A stretch of 64,000 nt of DNA, taken from the NCBI GenBank assembly GCA_024114885.1, contig CP099419.1:3162001-3226000 (forward strand). The letters are read 5' to 3'. Shown here one piece after another: positions 22,405 through 32,491 of the stretch (position 1 is its first letter; every line of letters begins with the position of its first letter). The position numbers and the translations under genes were made by a program. The notes under the pieces were generated by a model that worked only from the letters and a program-made list of their open reading frames with translations, made no database searches and was not told where the DNA came from. The DNA comes from Septoria linicola (taxonomy: Eukaryota > Ascomycota > Dothideomycetes > Mycosphaerellales > Mycosphaerellaceae).

Positions 22405-24075
22405 TTATAGCAGAAGCTCGAGAGGGTTCTCAATGACCTTCTTCAGCTCGCGCATGAACTCGCCTCCGACAGCGCCGTCCACCACCTTGTGGTCGAAAGA
22501 GCCAGTGAGGACAATCTGCTCGTCCCACTCAACACCCTCACCATCCTCAGCTGGTACTGCGACCTTCTTCACGGCACCAACGGCCAGGATTGTTGCTTGA
22601 GGTGGGTTAATGACAGCGGTGAATCGGTCGATAGCTTCGTTCATGCCCATGTTCGAGATGGTGATGCTGCCGCCTTGGTACTCCTCTGGCTTCAGCTTGC
22701 CATCACGTGCACGCTTTCCAAGGTCCTTGATCTGTGATGATACAGCCTCGAGGCCAGTTCCAGTGACATTCTTCACAATAGGTGTCATCAGTCCGACGGG
22801 TGTAGCGACGGCGACAGAGACATCGACAGTGTTGTGTTGGCGGATGAAGACCTTGCCGTTCTCCTCACGCCACGAGCTGTTCGCAGCTGGAACCTTGCGT
22901 GCGGCGGATGCGAGAGCCTTGACGAGGAAGTCGTTGACTGAGAGCTTGTACTTGCCCTCGCCAGATGTGTTGAGTGCGGCGCGAAGCTTGAGGAGCTTCG
23001 ACACGGAGACGGAGGAGGCAACAAAGTAGTGTGGGTTCTGGTTCATGGACTCAGTCAGGCGCTTGGCAATGGTCTTGCGCATGGAGGTGGCCTCGACGTC
23101 CTCGTAGGTTGGTGCTGCAGCGACACCTGCGACTGCTGGAGCGGCGGTCGTGCTCGATGGCTTGGCGCTCTCAACGTCCTTCCTGGTGATCTTGCCGCCT
23201 GGTCCAGAGCCCTTGATGTCCTTGAGCGAGACGCCCTTCTCGAGAGCCAGCTTTGCGAGAGCTGGGCCAATCACGGATCGCTCAATCGCGGGTTGGAGCT
23301 TCTCGCCAGTAGAGTCAGACTCGACGGCCTTTGGTGCTTCCTCCTTCTTGGCCGGTTCTGGAGCAGTGCTGGAGCCCTCGGTGCCTGGAGCCTCCGATGC
23401 CTCTGCTGCCTCCTGCCCGCCCTCCTTCTTGCTCTCGGACGCAGCCTTCTCTCCACCGGCATCCTCGATGCTGAAGCCCTCGAACGCTGAAACATCACCG
23501 CCCTCCTCGATCATGACGGCAATTGGCTGTTGCAAACAGTTAGCATTGTCCACAGTCACCATGCTGGCGCAGTCCAATCACTCACGTTGCCCACAGCGAC
23601 ATCCTTGGCACCGGAGTCCTTGAGGATGGCGGCGAGCACACCTTCCTCCTGGAACTCAAAGTCCATTTGTGCCTTGTCAGTCTCAATCTCCACGAGCACA
23701 TCTCCTGGCGCGAGAGGGTCTCCGGGCTTCTTCTGCCACGCTCCAATGTTTCCAGCGGTCATGGTGGGTGAGAGGGCAGGCATGGAAATAACGGTGTGAG
23801 GAGGGTAGGCTGGTCATTGTGTGTTAGTTCCTAATGAGCTTTTCAAGCGGCAAGATGATGTAGGCAGGCATACATTTCGAGGCATAGTATCGGGCCAGGG
23901 CTGAGAGGGCGGGTGTCCTGCTGCAAGAGCCATTGTGGTCAGTCGCTGCTCTAGCCAGATATTGTACCTGCAGCTGCCTCGCATACCTGTTGGCGTTCTG
24001 TGTCTTCAGCTGTGTCCATGCGCCTCGTGTCGCGACTCCGCGCGAAGCTCTCGCGAGCAACGATGCGGCGGCCAT
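22405..24075 (-). CDS. lat1: Pyruvate dehydrogenase E2, dihydrolipoamide acetyltransferase (four exons)
   Basis: This is the acetyltransferase core of the mitochondrial pyruvate dehydrogenase complex, passing the acetyl group from lipoyl to CoA. I rebuilt four exons: 24075-23987, 23920-23874, 23809-23586 and 23526-22405, giving 493 residues. Introns are 66, 64 and 59 nt with gtatgc, gtatgc and gtgagt donors. The N-terminus is Arg/Ala/Ser-rich, a typical mitochondrial presequence. One lipoyl domain follows, with the lipoylated lysine in ETDKAQMDF (K91). The Ala/Pro/Glu linker leads to the E3-binding domain (about 205-240, VIGPALAKLALEKG...GPGGKITRKD). The catalytic domain carries DHKVVDG with H466 and D470 near the C-terminus. 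A transposon lies about 270 bp before the start codon. Confidence 0.95.
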
Positions 24076-25579
24076 TGTGTATGAGATTTGCTTTGCAGCT
24101 TGCGACTAGCTCGAAATGCTCCGGAAAATGTAAATGTCCCAATGTCCGCGAAACAGGCCACGCCGGTGCTGTTTCCAGGTCGAGCAATAGATCTGAATTG
24201 GATGCAAGTGAGGAAGTTGGTGAGGAAGACGACACGACACGGGCGACGAGGTGGAAAGTGAGAACAATCGTAGATCGCGTTGAATCTTGGATGCAGAGCA
24301 GTGAGAGATTGTCGCTCCCGTTGATTCCCGCATGCGCTGCTTCACGACCGAGGCCCATACGTCCCACCGAGACATGAAGATTTCTCAATGATTCAATGAT
24401 AGTTTGCATTACATCTATTACATCTACGCCTAATACTCTCTGTGCACTCTCTACACACTCGCTGCGCACTCTCTACACACTCGCTACTATTCCTCCTACT
24501 ACTAGAGACTACGAAATATACCGTATATAGATTACCGAGTACCTTAAGGCTAGAAAAGTAGCTATTTAAAAAGACCTCTAAGACTTCTACTATATCGATA
24601 TAACTACGAGAACAATTAGACGATTAATAGTAATATAGAGTATCTAAAGCGCTAGGAAGGATAATAGACGTAATAATTAATATAGTTATATTTCGTACTC
24701 GCTATAACTCGAAGAGTAAATACTAGTTAGATTATAGCTTAAGGAAGACAGGATTAGAGGAATAGAGGACACGATAAGAGGTATTAAGTATACTATTAAG
24801 TATTAGCTAAGCTAAAAAGTATCGTAGAATACGCGTAATAACTTACTTAAGGCGATTAATATTAAGAGTACTATATAAGGCCTCGTTGTCGCCTATAATT
24901 ACGGTAGTACTAGTATACGTTAGTTATAGTAGTAGCGGTAGTAAGCTGGATATTAGTATTAAGTGAGTCCTCTTGTTATTAGCGCGACAATAGGAATGAC
25001 ATGGACGCATGCGGAATCACTATAAGGACAAGAGTAAGGGTTATTGAACCATGAGAAATCTTCATGTCTCGGTGGGACGTATGGGCCTCGGTCCTTCACA
25101 GTCGGCCCTTTGCCTTTGCCCACCCAGAGCCAGAGCCTCCCGTCTGCACATTAGTTCTACTTGTATATATAGTTAGTTTATCCGCAATGCACAACAGTTG
25201 CATATTGTGCTGGACGCGTGCGCAGTTCATGACACAGAAACAGGCGTGCATTGAGAGCTACCACACTGCAGTACATCTTCAACGCAGGAAAGACGCTCCG
25301 TCGTGCTCGACGGTCTGTCGCTGACATCGTGCCGGCCGTAAGTCCACGTTTCATAGGGCTGGGCTGGACTCTGCACGCGGCATTAAGTAAGCTTAGAGTA
25401 CGTTAACTAGTCGATCAATGGAGAGACCCCTATACACTGCCATATTCCACACAAATTCGACTCTGCATCAACTTGAGCTTGGGAGACGGAATACTGGCGG
25501 GAAGTTTGCGATGCCTCGAGTATAGAATGCTCGCCGGGACAGTTGCTTCAACCCGCACCGATTGAGCTACTCCTCACTC
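24076..25579. promoter_or_regulatory. Divergent LAT1/SEC7 intergenic region carrying a transposon
   Basis: Half of this 1.5-kb region is the 748-bp TIR element. The LAT1 side keeps about 270 bp and the SEC7 side about 486 bp of native sequence. Open frames seen here are either UTR or the inverted repeats, which read as short peptides on both strands. Confidence 0.5.
24346..25093. mobile_element. MITE-like non-autonomous TIR DNA transposon
   Basis: The element is 748 bp with 42-bp perfect terminal inverted repeats (24346-24387 and 25052-25093, starting gaccgaggcccatacg). It is flanked by the 6-mer cttcac on both sides (24340-24345 and 25094-25099), a candidate target-site duplication. It is AT-rich with few CpA/TpG, unlike the flanking DNA. 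Its left 310 bp or so match the left end of the larger element at 49,791, and a block at about 24,690-24,790 matches about 53,080-53,165 of it. It therefore looks like an internal-deletion derivative. It has no open frame of its own. A 20-bp block (gcactctctacacactcgct) is duplicated at about 24,439-24,482 but single in the larger copy. Confidence 0.88.
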
Positions 25580-28500
25580 ATGGCCGACGAAGAACATGGC
25601 CACCATCAGGCAACAGCTGCTGGGCACGATGGTACAGCAGCAGAAGATGCGCGACAGTCGCAAGACTCGGAGGAAGACACAGAGCAGGGGTACGAGCAGG
25701 TCCAACTAGACGATGGTGCTGCTGCGGCGCGTGAGGACAGAGCATCGCAGGAGGACACAGAGCATGGACCAGATCAGCATGCACCGCAAGCTGTCAACAA
25801 TGGCGGTTCCACAACACCACCGCCTCCTTCCAAAGAGGCCACCCAGTCCAATGGCGAGTCTGCGCCGGCGAGCGTTGCTTCTCCGCCACCTGCGACCAAT
25901 TCGACACCCGACACTCCCACCACGACACGATCTGTAGCCGACACGACTCGACAACGCACCGACTCGCAGTCCACCACTGCCACGACTGCCACCAAGGGAT
26001 CCGTCAGGTCGACGCGGACGAGCATGGTCTTTGTCGTGTCGGCGCTGGAAAGCATCGCCGCTTCCAAAGATGCCCGGAAGCGCAAGGACCTCGCCGATTC
26101 AACGCAGCGAGCACTGTCAGCGATCCGGACTGCACAGGGTGATGCTTCACAGATGAGCCCCGAGATCATGTTCGAGCCTCTGAGTCTGGCTGCCGAGTCG
26201 TCGACCGAGTCTGTCGTGGTCTCCGCACTGGACTGCATTGGCAAGCTGATCAGCTACTCGTACTTCTCCATTCCTGTAGCATCGGAGAACGACACTCCTG
26301 AGGACCGCAGGCGTCCGCCGCTCATCGATCGAGCGATCGATACAATTTGCGATTGCTTTCAGGGAGAATCCACACCTGTCAATGTGCAAATGCAGATTAT
26401 TAAAAGCTTGTTGGCTGCCATTTTGAACGATAAGATTGTAGTGCATGGCGCGGGCTTGCTTAAGAGTGTCCGGCAGACGTACAACATCTTCTTGTTGAGC
26501 AAGAACAGCGCGAATCAGCAGATCGCCCAAGGCACGCTCATGCAGATGGTTGGCACTGTGTTCGAGCGTGTCAAGGTGCGATTGGCGAACAAGGCCTCAC
26601 GAGCGCCCAACAGTGGCGGTCCAGGGAGCGTTGCAGATGTGCATTCAGATGTGTCATCTGTGGTGGGAGGAGATGAGACGCCCTCAGTTCCGGATGTACA
26701 AACTCCAGACGAAGAGAAGGCTCAGCCGAAGATGACTCTGCAGACATTCGAGACACGCAAGTCTTTCGATGATGCGAGAATCACTGACAGCGCGCCCACC
26801 ATGGTCACGAAAGTAAATAAGCCTAACAAGCGCCCGTCAAGGACTGGATCTGGCGCTGATGTGCCTGCAATCACTGTGCAGGACGAGAAAGCAGAAGCCA
26901 TCACCGAGGACGAAGAAGAGGACGAGATCTACATCAAAGATGCATTCTTGATCTTTAGGGCCATGTGCAAGCTGTCCACCAAGGCATTGCGCATTGAGGA
27001 CGCAGTAGATGTCAAGTCCCAGGGCATGCGCTCCAAACTCTTGAGCTTGCACATTATCCACACCGTGCTGTTCAACCATTCCATGGTCTTCACATCGCCT
27101 CTCGCTACAATTCGAAGTTCTTCAAATACGGAGCCGACGGGCTTTACGCACGCTATCAAACAGTACCTGTGTCTCAGCCTGAGCAGGAATGGTGCAAGCA
27201 GTATCAGCAAGGTGTTTGAAGTTGCGGCAGAGATCTTCTCGCTCATGATGAAGCACCTTCGATCTCAGCTCAAGCGTGAGCTAGAAGTGTTTCTCAAGGA
27301 AATTTACATCACAATCCTGGAGAAGCGAAATGCTCCACACTGGCAGAAGAGCTACATTGTGCAACATGTCTTTGGTCGCATAGGCTCGGATTCACGGACG
27401 CTCGTCGAAATATATCTCAACTACGACTGCGACCGCCAAGCGCTTGATAACATGTACCAAAGGATCATTGAACATGTCAGCAGGATGGCGAGTCAGCCCG
27501 TGACGGTGAACGGCCTACAGGAGCAGGCATACATAGAAGCTACAGCAAAACAACACAGCTCGCTGAACGATTGGCGTGAACGAGGAACAATGCCTCCTAG
27601 CCTTACGACAGCCAGCATGAGCTCGCCACAAGAGGCTGAGCAAGCATATCCAGCCGAATATGCCATGAAGATCCAAAGCCTGGAGTGTCTTCTAGATGCC
27701 CTTCGAAGTATGGTGGACTGGAGCCAACAAGCTCAAGCCGAGTTGCCCAATGGCATGCTAGCAGATTCTGACTCTCGCTTCTCAGTCGAGGACCAGCGTG
27801 AAAGTCTCGATAATAGGGCTGAAGGAGAGCAAATGGAGGTTCCGCCCACGCCTCGGCTGCCCGAAAGCCAGCTTCCAGAGGATGACCCCGAAGAGCTCGA
27901 AAAGGTCAAACAGAGGAAGACTGCACTGAACAATGCTGTGCGCGCTTTCAACTTCAAGCCCAAGAAGGGTATCAAGTTGCTGATTGAGGAAGGCTTTATC
28001 CCTTCGACGGATCCCACAGACATCGCCAAGTTCTTCTCAGGAAACGAACGCATCAACAAGAAGTCGCTGGGAGAATTCCTAGGCGAGGGCGATGAGGAGA
28101 ACATCAAAATCATGCACGCTTTTGTGGACAACATGGACTTCTCGCGGACGAGATTCGTGGATGCCCTGCGCCGCTTTTTGCAATCGTTCCGTCTTCCAGG
28201 CGAGGCGCAGAAGATTGATCGATTGATGCTGAAGTTTGCTGAACGATACCTCAGTGGCAATCCTGCTGCGTTTGCAAATGCTGACACGGCATACGTGCTT
28301 GCTTACAGTGTCATCATGTTGAACACAGATCAGCATTCTGCACAAGTGAAGAAGCGCATGACGGTCGAGGATTTCATCAAGAATAATCGCGGCATCAACG
28401 ACAATGCGGATCTGCCAAACGAATACTTGCAGGGCATCTTCGATGAGATCGCGCACAATGAGATCGTGCTGGACACCGAGCGAGCCAATGCCGCGAACCT

Positions 28501-31500
28501 TGGCATGCTGCCACAACAACCAAGCGGTCTGGTCAATACACTCGCAAACGTTGGGCGCGACTTGCAGAGAGAGGCTTATGCTCAGGCAAGCGAGGAAATG
28601 AGCAATCGTACCGAGCTGCTGTTCAAGAATTTGCTACGAGCACAGAAACGAGCAGGAGGTGGAGCTGCGGCGAGCGCCAAGGGCAGGTACCTTGTTGCAA
28701 GTTCCTACAGACATATTGGACCCATGTTCGAAGTGACATGGATGAGCTTTCTGACTGCACTCTCAGGCACCGCGCAAGAATCACAGAACGTCGAGACTAT
28801 TCGACTCTGCATGGAGGGCCAAAAGTTAGCAATCCGCATCGCGTGTTTGTTTGATCTTGAGAGTCCTCGCCAGGCTTTTGTGTCAAGTCTCTCCAGGAGC
28901 ACGAACCTCTACAACTTGTCTGAGATGAAGGCCAAGAACGTCGAGGCCCTACGTGCACTTATTGAAATTGCCTATACCGAAGGCAACCACCTGAAGGAGA
29001 GCTGGCGAGATGTACTCACATCAGTGTCGCAACTAGATCGTTTCCAGCTCATCTCCAGCGGCGTGGAAGAGGGCGCTGTTCCTGATGTGCTACGAGCAAA
29101 CAGTACGCCACAAAGCCCACAAGTCAACGGCAATCGAAAGAGCATGCAAGTACAGAGACGATCAACAGCGCGCGGTGGCAACGCTGGATCGTATCAGGCA
29201 GATATTGCAGAAGATGCAAGAAGTGCAGACATGATTCGAGGAGTGGATCGCATCTTTACCAACACTGCCAACCTATCCGGCACGGCCATCGTCGACTTTG
29301 TCAAAGCTCTGACGCAAGTGAGTTGGCAAGAGATCCAGTCCTCTGGAAAGTCAGAAACGCCACGCACATACTCGCTGCAGAAATTGGTCGAGATCTCTGG
29401 CTACAACATGCTTCGTGTCAAATTTGAGTGGACTAGCATATGGAAGATACTAGGACAGCATTTCATTGATGTCGGCTGCCACAACAATACGCATGTCGTC
29501 TTCTTTGCACTCAACAGCTTGCGACAGCTGAGTATGCGCTTCATGGAGATCGAGGAACTGCCAGGTTTCCAGTTCCAGAAAGACTTTCTCAAGCCTTTCG
29601 AGCTGATTCTGAGCAATGCACAGCAAGTGCCGGTAAAAGATATGGTGCTTCGGTGCTTGATACAAATGATACAAGCAAGAGGCGACATGATTCGATCAGG
29701 CTGGAGAACAATGTTCGGCGTGTTTGCAGTGGCCGCTCGCGAACCTTACGAGAGCATTGTCAACCTAGCTTTCGACAATGTGACGCAGGTCTACAACGAG
29801 CGCTTCGGCGTAGTGCTGTCGCAATCAGCCTTTGCGGACTTGATTGTCTGCTTGACCGAATTCAGCAAGAACATGAAGTTCCAAAAGAAGAGCTTGCAAG
29901 CGATAGAGACCCTCAAGTCTACTGTACCGAAGATGTTGAGGACGCCCGAATGTCCTTTGAGCCAGAAGGCGCCAGGACACAAGGACGCGCCGCAGGCCGT
30001 CAATATCCCTAAGCAGCCAGTCAGAAGAACGCAAGAAGAGCAGTATTGGTTTCCAGTCCTGTTTGCCTTCCATGATGTGCTCATGACTGGCGAAGATCTC
30101 GAGGTCCGCTCAAGAGCACTCAACTACCTGTTCGACACATTGACCAAGTACGGTGGCGACTTTCCGCGAGACTTCTGGGATGTACTTTGGCGGCAACTGC
30201 TCATGCCTATCTTCATGGTACTGCGAGACCGGAAGTCGGTCAATGTCGAGGCTGCGAACTCCGAGGAACTGTCCGTGTGGCTATCAACGACTCTGATCCA
30301 GGCGCTTCGGAACATGATCAGTTTGTTCACGCACTTTTTCGAGAGCCTCGAGTACATGCTCGATCGCTTCCTTGAATTGCTCACGCTATGTATATGTCAA
30401 GAGAACGACACATTAGCGCGGATTGGCAGCAATTGCCTACAACAGCTGATCTTGCAGAATGTCAAGAAGTTCAGCCCTGGTCACTGGGAGAAGATTGTGG
30501 CTGCCTTCGTTGATCTGTTTGCGAAGACTGAAGCCAAAGAGCTCTTCTCTGCAGCCACGTCGTCGAGCTACTCGCGAGACAGCTCCTACACGAACGGGGC
30601 GCCCGACACTCCCAAAGCGACGCCCCGTGATCTCGCCATGGATGATGCAGCATCCGTTATGTCTGCCAACACCAATGCTCTCGGAATCAACGCCCCCGAT
30701 GATTCCGAACGGCAGAATGGCCTCGATCGGGCGCCGTCTACCTCTCTCTCCCTCTCGTCCGACCATGAAGCCGATCGCTCACCTTCACCTGCAGCACGAA
30801 AGCCATCTGACGCTCTCGAAGATTTCAGTAACACAGAGCCGGCACATCAAGCACCTGTCGTGGTGACGGCTGCACGACGCCGCTATTTCAACCAAATCAT
30901 CACGAAATGCGTCCTCCAGCTGCTCATGATCGAGACCGTGTCCGAGCTCTTTAATAATGACGCGGTCTACGCCTCCATCCCATCTCACCTGCTACTCGAG
31001 TTGATGGCTCTTCTCAAGAAGTCCTACCATTTCGCCAAGCGCTTCAACGAAGACCGCGAGCTGCGCGGGAGACTTTTCCGGGAAGGTTTCATGAAACAAC
31101 CCCCGAATCTTCTCAAGCAAGAGTCTGGCTCCGCATCGGTCTACGTCTCAATATTGTTGAGAATGTACGCGGATACCTCATCTGAGCGTGCTGCTTCCAA
31201 GCCCGAGACGGAGCATGCTTTGATCCCGCTATGCAAGGACATCATCGCATCGTATATTAGCCTCGACGAAGAGACTCAGCAGAGGAACATTGTCACCTGG
31301 AGACCGGTGGTCATTGACGTTTTGGAAGGTGTTGTTGCATTTGGCGATCAGGAGTTTGAAAAGCATGTAGATGCTTTTGCACCCATGGCTGTGGGGCTCA
31401 TGGCACGTGATATGGGCAGTGAGTTACAAAGAGCTGTCATGGGGATCTGGCAGAGAGTTTGCGAGGTCAAATTGGGTATCGAGATGTCGAATGAGAACTT

Positions 31501-31612
31501 TGTCGGTGCTGGGCATCCAGCTAGCCCTGGCGGAAGTTCTACGAGAGAACGGCCGGGCGTCTTTGGAACAAGACGAGGGAGCCGTGTGAACAGTCTGGCT
31601 AGCGGGCGATGA
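25580..31612 (+). CDS. sec7: Arf guanine-nucleotide exchange factor Sec7 (BIG type)
   Basis: The first ATG of the frame is at 25580, giving 2010 residues without introns. The protein activates Arf GTPases at the trans-Golgi by GDP/GTP exchange. A Pro/Thr/Gln-rich N-terminus is followed by the DCB and HUS helical domains (about 150-700), the catalytic Sec7 domain (about 778-965) and the HDS repeats (about 1000-1650), with a disordered insertion at about 1660-1750 and a further helical segment to about 1970. The catalytic glutamate is E836 in EFLGEGDEEN. The residues matching ARNO positions 190, 191, 198 and 208 are Y909, S910, D917 and M927, the combination known to confer brefeldin A sensitivity. 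The length fits yeast Sec7 (about 2000 residues). Confidence 0.95.
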   Translation: MADEEHGHHQATAAGHDGTAAEDARQSQDSEEDTEQGYEQVQLDDGAAAAREDRASQEDTEHGPDQHAPQAVNNGGSTTPPPPSKEATQSNGESAPASVASPPPATNSTPDTPTTTRSVADTTRQRTDSQSTTATTATKGSVRSTRTSMVFVVSALESIAASKDARKRKDLADSTQRALSAIRTAQGDASQMSPEIMFEPLSLAAESSTESVVVSALDCIGKLISYSYFSIPVASENDTPEDRRRPPLIDRAIDTICDCFQGESTPVNVQMQIIKSLLAAILNDKIVVHGAGLLKSVRQTYNIFLLSKNSANQQIAQGTLMQMVGTVFERVKVRLANKASRAPNSGGPGSVADVHSDVSSVVGGDETPSVPDVQTPDEEKAQPKMTLQTFETRKSFDDARITDSAPTMVTKVNKPNKRPSRTGSGADVPAITVQDEKAEAITEDEEEDEIYIKDAFLIFRAMCKLSTKALRIEDAVDVKSQGMRSKLLSLHIIHTVLFNHSMVFTSPLATIRSSSNTEPTGFTHAIKQYLCLSLSRNGASSISKVFEVAAEIFSLMMKHLRSQLKRELEVFLKEIYITILEKRNAPHWQKSYIVQHVFGRIGSDSRTLVEIYLNYDCDRQALDNMYQRIIEHVSRMASQPVTVNGLQEQAYIEATAKQHSSLNDWRERGTMPPSLTTASMSSPQEAEQAYPAEYAMKIQSLECLLDALRSMVDWSQQAQAELPNGMLADSDSRFSVEDQRESLDNRAEGEQMEVPPTPRLPESQLPEDDPEELEKVKQRKTALNNAVRAFNFKPKKGIKLLIEEGFIPSTDPTDIAKFFSGNERINKKSLGEFLGEGDEENIKIMHAFVDNMDFSRTRFVDALRRFLQSFRLPGEAQKIDRLMLKFAERYLSGNPAAFANADTAYVLAYSVIMLNTDQHSAQVKKRMTVEDFIKNNRGINDNADLPNEYLQGIFDEIAHNEIVLDTERANAANLGMLPQQPSGLVNTLANVGRDLQREAYAQASEEMSNRTELLFKNLLRAQKRAGGGAAASAKGRYLVASSYRHIGPMFEVTWMSFLTALSGTAQESQNVETIRLCMEGQKLAIRIACLFDLESPRQAFVSSLSRSTNLYNLSEMKAKNVEALRALIEIAYTEGNHLKESWRDVLTSVSQLDRFQLISSGVEEGAVPDVLRANSTPQSPQVNGNRKSMQVQRRSTARGGNAGSYQADIAEDARSADMIRGVDRIFTNTANLSGTAIVDFVKALTQVSWQEIQSSGKSETPRTYSLQKLVEISGYNMLRVKFEWTSIWKILGQHFIDVGCHNNTHVVFFALNSLRQLSMRFMEIEELPGFQFQKDFLKPFELILSNAQQVPVKDMVLRCLIQMIQARGDMIRSGWRTMFGVFAVAAREPYESIVNLAFDNVTQVYNERFGVVLSQSAFADLIVCLTEFSKNMKFQKKSLQAIETLKSTVPKMLRTPECPLSQKAPGHKDAPQAVNIPKQPVRRTQEEQYWFPVLFAFHDVLMTGEDLEVRSRALNYLFDTLTKYGGDFPRDFWDVLWRQLLMPIFMVLRDRKSVNVEAANSEELSVWLSTTLIQALRNMISLFTHFFESLEYMLDRFLELLTLCICQENDTLARIGSNCLQQLILQNVKKFSPGHWEKIVAAFVDLFAKTEAKELFSAATSSSYSRDSSYTNGAPDTPKATPRDLAMDDAASVMSANTNALGINAPDDSERQNGLDRAPSTSLSLSSDHEADRSPSPAARKPSDALEDFSNTEPAHQAPVVVTAARRRYFNQIITKCVLQLLMIETVSELFNNDAVYASIPSHLLLELMALLKKSYHFAKRFNEDRELRGRLFREGFMKQPPNLLKQESGSASVYVSILLRMYADTSSERAASKPETEHALIPLCKDIIASYISLDEETQQRNIVTWRPVVIDVLEGVVAFGDQEFEKHVDAFAPMAVGLMARDMGSELQRAVMGIWQRVCEVKLGIEMSNENFVGAGHPASPGGSSTRERPGVFGTRRGSRVNSLASGR

Positions 31613-32491
31613 AGTGAAAGATGTGAGCTTACTTGCTTGTGAGCGAGCGAGCCATAAATGTATAGATGTATGACCAGTACCCAGTGCAATTGAAGCTGAT
31701 GCGGCCAAATCTCGATGCCAAGGCGCTTGCAAGAGTCGCAGCTGCCCGCGTTCCATCCATGTTTCCACGAACATCATCCTTGTCACATGCAGATGCGCAT
31801 GTATTTTGCAGTCGCCCCATACCACTCGCGGGAGAGGTATCGATAATGGAAGACAGACCACCAAGGATGTCGGCACGAGCAAACGAGGCACAAGCCGCCG
31901 AGCCTTGACACCGAGATCTCCCAAGCCTCAGGCCGCCCGAGTCGGCCTTGACACCAGTCTTGGAGCAACACAAACACACGACCAAAACCTCGCCCTCCGC
32001 GGCGCTCCCAAGCACCTTAACTTTTCTGAGCCCTGTCAGTGTTCCACAGCAGTCGCGTGCTCCAAGTCCTAGAAAGCTTCGATAAACCACGTACGCCATT
32101 GCCGCTTTGCCAATGTGTCCACCTACGACACTCGCAGAGGCTTGTCTAGAGATATAGCTGCCTTTTGGGGGTTGTGCGTGGTCTTGGGTCTTGTTTGTAT
32201 GCAGAAGTGCTCTTGTCTGCCATGGTCTTGGTGCCACGCGAGCACGCGAGAGTTATCTTTGCCAATGTTAAGACTATCATCGTTTGCAGCTGGGCTTTGC
32301 TGCCGATGCGAATCCTTCGCCTGAGCTTGCATTGTGAAGGACGGGTAGGTTCGGTTTTTGTGGGAGAGCAATGCTGTGGGGGATAAGTATGTATACTGGT
32401 GTGCTGCGCTGCGTGGAGCTTTTCTTCCTTTCTCTTCCACGGCTGTCACATTCCACACGCACTTCAGTCACTCCTGCGAAGATAGGCCAGG
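31613..32491. other. Intergenic: SEC7 3' flank and symporter promoter
   Basis: An open minus-strand frame of 202 codons (32237-31629) spans most of this region and would converge on SEC7 with a 17-bp gap. It is rich in Ala, Gly, Ser and Cys and resembles nothing I know, so I regard it as probably non-coding. The rest is the SEC7 terminator region and the upstream region of the symporter. Confidence 0.3.

Noticed and set aside
25064..25324. Plus-strand frame starting MSRWDVWAS, and its minus-strand twins near 24,375 and 49,833
   Set aside because: These are translations of the transposon inverted repeat, not genes.
31629..32237. 202-codon minus-strand frame between SEC7 and the symporter
   Set aside because: It is long for chance, but its composition is odd, it has no family resemblance and it overlaps presumed UTRs; left as a note in the intergenic entry.
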